Source of the DNA: Halococcus hamelinensis 100A6
Lineage (GTDB): Archaea; Halobacteriota; Halobacteria; Halobacteriales; Halococcaceae
NCBI RefSeq assembly: GCF_000336675.1
Contig: NZ_AOMB01000017.1
Location: forward strand, 1-52,578
Reading direction: 5' to 3'
Length of the DNA: 52,578 nt
The translations under genes were made by a program, and so were the position numbers. Below the pieces are notes generated by a model. It searched no databases and was not told where the DNA came from. It saw only the letters and a program-made list of their open reading frames with translations. Below, piece after piece: positions 48,246-52,578 of the stretch (position 1 is the stretch's first letter; each line of letters starts with the position of its first letter).

Positions 48246-48667
48246 GCCACGCGAAGGGCGACCGGGTGGAACGCGAACTCGTCAATCGGCTCGATGGGGC
48301 GGGCTACGCGGTGATGCGCGCGCCCGCCTCGGGAGCGGCCACCGAGCGCGAACTCCCGGACGTGCTCGCGGGCAACGGCGACGACTTCTACGCCATCGAG
48401 GCGAAATCGTCCTCGGGGGATCCGATCTACCTCACCGGCGAGGAGGTCGAGGCGCTCGTCTTCTTCGCGCGGAACTTCGGCGCGAAACCCCGGATCGGGG
48501 TGCGCTTCGACCGCGAGGACTGGTACTTCTTCCATCCCGGCGACTGCTACGTCACCGACGGCGGCAACTACCGCGTCAAGAAGGAGACCGCCCTCTCGGA
48601 CGGCATCGACTTCGACGAACTCACCGGCCAGTCCTCACGAACTCAGCTCGACGAGTACGAGCCCTGA
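48242..48667 (+). CDS. hjc: Holliday junction resolvase Hjc
   Basis: 141 residues, GTG start overlapping the ahcY stop (GTGA). It cleaves four-way DNA junctions in recombination and repair. The N-terminal [28 protein letters not shown] is the conserved region with the catalytic Glu; LPDVLAGN carries the acidic residue and [15 protein letters not shown] completes the PD-(D/E)XK core (EAK). The C-terminal part is short as in archaeal Hjc. Co-translation with ahcY is unusual and may reflect chance packing. Confidence 0.93.
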   Translation: MSHAKGDRVERELVNRLDGAGYAVMRAPASGAATERELPDVLAGNGDDFYAIEAKSSSGDPIYLTGEEVEALVFFARNFGAKPRIGVRFDREDWYFFHPGDCYVTDGGNYRVKKETALSDGIDFDELTGQSSRTQLDEYEP

Positions 48668-48878
48668 CTTCGATCCCACGGCGACCGCCGCCGAACCCGG
48701 TTCGTCGTGCGAGTGTCTGACGCGGAATTAAGTACCGTCCGGGCCTCGTCCCGAGCGGGCGCGTCGACCGGTTCCACCCCTCCCCCACACTTCCCCCCGT
48801 TCGCGCGCCCGGTTTTCCCTCTCCTCTAGATCGGGGCTCCTCCACCCCGACCCCGACCGTTCGAGCCGCGCCGCCGGT

Positions 48879-49544
48879 TCAGTCGTCGGCCGTCCCGTGG
48901 ATACGGTCGCGGACCGCCGAGACGACGTCCGGTTCGGCCATCATCGCGAGGCGGTCGCCGGTCTCGACTTCGGTCCTCGGCAGCGGGATCGTCATCGGCT
49001 CGTCCGCGCGACCGTGGGCGTAGATGTGGGCGTCGTCGGGGATGTCGAGCGCGACGACGCGTTCACCCACCACCGGGGAGTCCTCGGGGACGACGAGCAC
49101 GATCGCCGAGAGCCGTTCGGTGATGTCGGCGAGCACGCTGAAATCGCCGCCGAGCAGCGCGGTCTTCGCGCCGGCCGCGCCGAGCTGCTCGGGGTAGATG
49201 ATCTCGTCGACGCCCTCGCTGTACTTTCGGTAGACGTCCTCGGTGAACTCGTCGCTGATCCGGAGAACGGTGCGACAGCCGTGGTCGTTCCCCGCCCGAC
49301 AGGCCTCGAAGTTGACTTCGGGGTCGCCGGTGAGACCGCCGACCGCGTCGGCGGTTTCGAGGTCGGCTGATTCGAGCACCGCCTCCGAGGCTCCGTCGCC
49401 CTCGATCACGTCGATCCCCGCCTCGCGAGCCCGTTCGACCTTCTCGGGGTCGTTCTCGACGACGGTCACCTCGTGGCCCTCCGTATCGAGGATCTGTGCG
49501 GTCCGGATCCCGACGCGGCCGTAACCCACCAAGACGCAGTTCAT
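48879..49544 (-). CDS. TrkA-family potassium uptake regulator (RCK domains)
   Basis: 221 residues. The N-terminal Rossmann domain CVLVGYGRVGIRTAQILD binds NAD/ATP, with GDGASEAVL (RCK-N), and the C-terminal RCK-C domain spans about 130-215 (VVGERVVALDIPDDAHIYAHGR). It gates a potassium transporter or channel; no TrkH/Ktr membrane subunit is next to it, so it acts with a distant gene. In halophiles this system is central to osmotic K+ control. The 211-bp gap upstream (48668-48878) holds pyrimidine-rich DNA and no feature I can name. Confidence 0.92.
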   Translation of the reverse strand: MNCVLVGYGRVGIRTAQILDTEGHEVTVVENDPEKVERAREAGIDVIEGDGASEAVLESADLETADAVGGLTGDPEVNFEACRAGNDHGCRTVLRISDEFTEDVYRKYSEGVDEIIYPEQLGAAGAKTALLGGDFSVLADITERLSAIVLVVPEDSPVVGERVVALDIPDDAHIYAHGRADEPMTIPLPRTEVETGDRLAMMAEPDVVSAVRDRIHGTADD

Positions 49545-49650
49545 GCGCCCTCTTGCGCACCGGGGATGAAAACCCTACCTGCTTTCCGGCACGAACGACC
49601 TGCCAGGCCGTCATCAAGCCCTATGTACTCTCCCGGAGAACGGCGGTACG

Positions 49651-50430
49651 ATGACGAAGATCGCGATAACCGGCGCGGCGGGCAACGTTGGACGAGTGCT
49701 ACTGGATGGCTTCGCCGACCACGAGGTCACGCCGCTCACGTTCGAGGAAACGGACGACCTCGATTCGATCGTCTGCGATATCACCGACCGCGAGGCGTTC
49801 GTCGACGCGCTCGACGGTCAGGACGTCCTGATCCATCTGGCCGGGAATCCCTCGCCGTACGCCGAGTGGGACGACCTCAAGGAGCCGAACATCGACGGGG
49901 TCTACAACGCCTACCACGCGGCCATCGAGAACGACCTGGACCGGGTGGTGTTCGCGAGTTCGAACCACGCCGTCAACATGGACGACATCTCGGATCCCAC
50001 GGAACCCGAGACGATGGCCGCCGACGCGCCCACGGTCTACCCCGGGACCGCGGGCCGGCCCGATTCGTTCTACGGGGTCTCGAAGGTCGCGGGCGAGGCG
50101 CTCGGCGACTTCTTCTCGAAACGCTACGACATCGAGGCCGTTAGCCTCCGCATCGGCTGGCTCATGACCGAGGACGAACTCGAAGACTCACAGGACACGG
50201 CGGACAGCGACTACCCCGAGGACGCCGCCCGGTTCGGGCGCGCGATGTGGCTCAGCCACCGCGACTGCCGGGACGTCTTCGAGTCCGCCGCCACCGCCGA
50301 GGTCCCGCACGAACCGCTCGTGGTCCACGGGATCTCGCGCAACGACGACCGCTACCTCTCGCTCACCGAGACCCAGCGCACGATCGGCTATCGGCCACGT
50401 GACAACGCGAGCGAAACGCTCGAAAACTAA
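49651..50430 (+). CDS. Extended SDR, Azf/uronate dehydrogenase-like NAD(P)-dependent oxidoreductase
   Basis: 259 residues. The NAD-binding TGAAGNVGRVLLDGF, IHLAGNPSP, FASSNHAVN, and YGVSK (catalytic Tyr and Lys) with RIGWLMTEDEL and MWLSHRDCRDVF match the family of haloarchaeal Azf (NAD-dependent glucose-6-phosphate dehydrogenase) and bacterial uronate dehydrogenases. Which sugar or sugar phosphate is oxidised is not decidable here. The start is the ATG at 49651, divergent from trkA. It is not in an obvious operon. Confidence 0.85.
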   Translation: MTKIAITGAAGNVGRVLLDGFADHEVTPLTFEETDDLDSIVCDITDREAFVDALDGQDVLIHLAGNPSPYAEWDDLKEPNIDGVYNAYHAAIENDLDRVVFASSNHAVNMDDISDPTEPETMAADAPTVYPGTAGRPDSFYGVSKVAGEALGDFFSKRYDIEAVSLRIGWLMTEDELEDSQDTADSDYPEDAARFGRAMWLSHRDCRDVFESAATAEVPHEPLVVHGISRNDDRYLSLTETQRTIGYRPRDNASETLEN

Positions 50431-50457
50431 TCGTTCGGAACGCGAACGTCGGATCGG

Positions 50458-50742
50458 TTACTCGATGTGGCCTTCGCGCCGGAGCTGGTCGGCGTCCTGG
50501 TCCTCGTAGCGCCACTCGATGGTGCCCTTCTCGTCCTGCCAGTCCCAGGGCTCGAGGATCACGACGTCGCCCTCGTTGATCCAGACCCGATACTTCATTC
50601 GACCGGGGATCCGCCCCATGCGCTCTCTCCCGTCCATACACCGTACGCGGACGTGGTTGCCACCGTTGTGCTCGGTGACGACCCCGAAGACCTGGTTGTC
50701 GTCCGGCATTCGGAGGTTCTTTCGTCCGGATCCTTCGCTCAT
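50458..50742 (-). CDS. Translation initiation factor aIF1A
   Basis: 94 residues with one OB-fold S1-like domain: [57 protein letters not shown]. It binds the ribosomal A site during initiation together with aIF1, aIF2 and mRNA. A basic N-terminus ([13 protein letters not shown]) is present as usual. A GGCTTAAGAG box lies about 26 bp upstream on the minus strand, so the transcript is probably leaderless. The frame open to 51048 is not part of the gene. Confidence 0.95.
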   Translation of the reverse strand: MSEGSGRKNLRMPDDNQVFGVVTEHNGGNHVRVRCMDGRERMGRIPGRMKYRVWINEGDVVILEPWDWQDEKGTIEWRYEDQDADQLRREGHIE

Positions 50743-50764
50743 GCGTTCCGGTAGGTGACATGGA

Positions 50765-50774
50765 CTCTTAAGCC
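50765..50774 (-). promoter_or_regulatory. TATA-like box for aIF1A
   Basis: On the minus strand this reads GGCTTAAGAG, with TTAA 26-29 bp before the ATG at 50742, standard leaderless spacing. Confidence 0.55.
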
Positions 50775-50867
50775 ATTGGAAACGTTCGGTAGCGTTTGCC
50801 ACGCCCTCGATGGGTGGAGAACCGATCCGATGGATTGGTGCGTTCGCGGTCGGTACGGGTTCGAACC

Positions 50868-51651
50868 GTGCCCCCGAACGACTCCGCGACCCCGTTCGCG
50901 AGCGCCGAGACCTACTACGCCGACTACCGCCCGGGGTACGGCGAGCCCGCCATCGAGTACCTCCAGGGTCGATTCGACCTCGACGGCAGTTCGCGCGTGC
51001 TCGACCTCGGCTGTGGGGCCGGTCAGGTCGCGGTCCCGGTCGCGGCACACGCGGGGTCCGTCCTCGGGATGGACCCGAACCCGGAGATGCTCCGGGAAGC
51101 CGAGGCGCGCGCCGAACGCGCTGGACGGGAGAACCTTGACTGGGTCGTCGGCTCGGACGCCGAACTGGCGGGGGTCGAGGGCCCCTTCGACCTCGTCACG
51201 ATGGGGCGCTCGTTTCACTGGATGGACCAGGCACGAACCCTCGAACGGGTCCACGAACTCACCAGTCCTGGGGGCGGTGTCGCGCTCCTCACCAACCGCG
51301 AGTGGATCACGCGCGGGACGAAGGAGTGGCAGGACGCGGTCTACGCGCTCGTCGGCGAGTACCTCGCGGACCTCCCCGAACGAACCGGCCCCGATCGAGT
51401 ACGACGACCCCTGGGACGAACTCGTCACGGAGTTCGGGTTCGCCGTCGTCGAGACCGCGACGTTCGGGTTCGAACGCGCCTGGGACGTCGATTCGGTCGT
51501 CGGCTACGTCTTCTCGCTCTCCTTTTGCTCGCCAGCCACCGTCGGGAACGAGAAGGAGGCGTTCGAAGCGGCCCTTCGTGACCGGCTCGACGGGTTCGAC
51601 GAACCGTTCGTCCAGGACGCCGTCGTGACGGTGATCGCCGGGAGGAAATAG
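50868..51651 (+). pseudogene. Class I SAM methyltransferase gene broken by a +1 frameshift
   Basis: The 5' part (from GTG 50868) encodes [16 protein letters not shown] (SAM motif I), MGRSFHWMD and a full methyltransferase core. The frame is lost at CCCC (51389-51392): removing one C gives ...ERTGPIEYDDPWDELV..., and the second frame then continues to a natural end at 51651 with YVFSLSFCSPATVGNEKEAFEAAL. So a single-base insertion in a C-run divides a protein of about 260 residues. It may be a true pseudogene, a sequencing error, or a programmed shift. The intact protein would be a UbiE/Methyltransf_11-like enzyme. Confidence 0.85.
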
Positions 51652-51697
51652 CTCCGGCCACCGAAAGCGGCTTTCGCCGTCGTGGAGTACTCGCCCC

Positions 51698-52360
51698 ATG
51701 CACGTCGTGGCCAACGCGGCGATGAGCGCCGACGGGAAGCTCTCCTCGCGCCGACGCGAGCAGGTCGTCATCAGCGGGCCCGAGGACTTCGCCAGAGTGG
51801 ACGCCCTGCGGGCGTCGTGCGATGCGGTGCTCGTCGGGGTCGGCACGGTGCTCGCCGACGACCCCCACCTGACCGTCGAGGACCCGAAGCTACGCGACGA
51901 GCGACGCGCGCGCGGCGACCCCACCCACCCCGCGCGGGTCGTGGTCGACACCCGTGCACGAACGCCGCCCGGGAGCCGGATCCTCGACGACGAGGCCTCG
52001 ACCTACGTACTCGTCGGTGAGGCGGCCCCCGAGGACCACCGAGCGGCCCTCCGTGAGGCTGGCGCGCACCTCCTCGAAACCGGCGACGACCGCGTTGACC
52101 TCACATCGGGGTTCGCGGCGCTCGAAGCCGAGGGGATCGACCGGCTCATGGTCGAGGGCGGTGGCGAAATTCTCTTTTCCGTGTTCGAAGCAGGCCTCGT
52201 CGACGAACTCTCGGTCTTTCTCGGCTCGCTGGTCATCGGTGGCCGGGAAGCACCCACGCTCGCCGACGGAACGGGCTTCGTCGAGGAGTTTCCCGACCTC
52301 GCGCTCGAATCCGTCGAGCGGATCGACGACGGCGTGCTGTGTCGCTACGCGGTCGAGTGA
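51698..52360 (+). CDS. 2,5-diamino-6-(ribosylamino)-4(3H)-pyrimidinone 5'-phosphate reductase (RibD C-domain type)
   Basis: 220 residues. The family start HVVANAAMSADGKLSS is followed by GVGTVLADDPHLTV and LMVEGGGEILFSVFEAGLVDEL, the NADPH and substrate signatures of RibD C-terminal reductases. In archaea this stand-alone enzyme (ArfC or Rib7 type) acts in riboflavin and F420 precursor synthesis before deamination. The ATG at 51698 gives the standard length. It lies 46 bp downstream of the frameshifted methyltransferase; other rib genes are not nearby. Confidence 0.92.
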   Translation: MHVVANAAMSADGKLSSRRREQVVISGPEDFARVDALRASCDAVLVGVGTVLADDPHLTVEDPKLRDERRARGDPTHPARVVVDTRARTPPGSRILDDEASTYVLVGEAAPEDHRAALREAGAHLLETGDDRVDLTSGFAALEAEGIDRLMVEGGGEILFSVFEAGLVDELSVFLGSLVIGGREAPTLADGTGFVEEFPDLALESVERIDDGVLCRYAVE

Positions 52361-52378
52361 GAAATCGGATTGGGACCG

Positions 52379-52578
52379 TCAGTCGTCGTCGGCGAACGCG
52401 GCTTCCGCTTCCGCCGTCGGTGCGTCGTGGGTTTCGAGATAGTCGTCGGCGTCGAGTGCGGCCTTCGCGCCCATGCCCCCGGCGGTGACGGCCTGCTGGT
52501 AGTGTGAGTCGACGACGTCGCCCGCACCGAAGATGCCGGGAACGCCGGTTCGGGTCTGTCCGCCGCCGGTGCCGCCCT
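52379..52578 (-). CDS. Thioredoxin reductase-type FAD oxidoreductase, partial (C-terminal end)
   Basis: The last 65 residues of a thioredoxin-reductase-family protein cut by the window end. The conserved TGVPGIFGAGDVVDSHYQQAVTAGGMGAKAALDADDYL is the FAD-binding C-terminal segment. A short acidic tail (AFADDD) follows. The catalytic CxxC and N-terminal FAD site lie outside the window, so activity cannot be judged. It is convergent with the reductase gene. Confidence 0.85.
   Translation of the reverse strand, partial: GGTGGGQTRTGVPGIFGAGDVVDSHYQQAVTAGGMGAKAALDADDYLETHDAPTAEAEAAFADDD

Noticed and set aside
1-52578. Search for CRISPR arrays, insertion sequences, prophage, toxin-antitoxin or restriction systems
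   Set aside because: No regularly spaced direct repeats, transposase, integrase, capsid or defence-gene motifs were recognised on either strand.

Overview
This window is high-GC chromosomal DNA from a halophilic archaeon (class Halobacteria). The evidence is acidic, Asp/Glu-rich proteins; an archaeal information-processing set (proteasome beta subunit, TBP, aIF1A, TFS, an RFC small subunit, Hjc, a GAN/RecJ-like nuclease, archaeal-type TyrRS, Trm-G10-like methylase); a long-form HisG; and many leaderless promoters with a TTTAAG/TTTATA-type box 22-30 nt before an ATG or GTG start. The genus cannot be fixed from the sequence alone. Bases 10-28 are exactly the Tn5/Nextera mosaic end, so the window opens at a contig edge carrying library adapter, and real genomic sequence starts at about base 29. 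No insertion sequence, prophage, CRISPR array or rRNA was seen. One tRNA (Arg, CCT) is present.

Layout. 29-8964: proteasome beta (partial), UPF0212, DUF2070, GMP synthase glutaminase subunit, an HNH-like zinc protein, a MATE exporter with a palindromic operator candidate, a GAN-like nuclease, TyrRS and tRNA-Arg. 9008-13907: TatA, a 1-Cys peroxiredoxin, an HD hydrolase, a polyprenyl diphosphate synthase and EtfBA. 13951-17102: an envelope group (membrane-anchored winged-helix protein, a secreted protein ending in hexapeptide repeats, a type IV pilin-like protein). 17103-18503: a VTE3-like quinone methyltransferase lying between two inverted copies of an intergenic repeat. 18504-28599: mostly small or enzymatic genes, including a PadR regulator, a glycosyltransferase, a beta-RFAP synthase homologue, an LMW phosphatase/arsenate reductase, TFS, a second 1-Cys peroxiredoxin, a ZIP transporter, three micro-proteins, an AbgA-like M20 hydrolase and an S10 paralogue. 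28985-33883: a SWIM protein and a polysaccharide neighbourhood of two GT2 enzymes and two GH26 glycanases. 34025-39602: an RFC small-subunit paralogue, a sulfur-flavoured run (UPF0324 exporter, Bat-type regulator, tandem rhodanese), Trm-G10 and TBP. 39686-52578: HisG, a short GlpA-like protein, an SAH/MTA deaminase, a PQQ-type sugar dehydrogenase with PGF-CTERM, a duplicated-domain lipoprotein, AhcY-Hjc, TrkA, an Azf-like SDR, aIF1A, a frameshifted methyltransferase, an ArfC-like reductase and the end of a thioredoxin reductase gene.

How genes may work together. The strongest functional groupings are three. First, a membrane GT2 with a QxxRW motif sits beside a second GT2 and two GH26 enzymes, one exported and one cytosolic, which looks like a glycan synthesis/turnover locus. 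Second, a deaminase of the SAH/MTA family and an AhcY homologue sit within about 3 kb, fitting the archaeal S-inosylhomocysteine route. Third, a YeiH-type exporter, an HTH_10 regulator and a two-domain sulfurtransferase lie on one strand. A dispersed family of 170-290 bp non-coding repeats occupies most of the long gene-free gaps.
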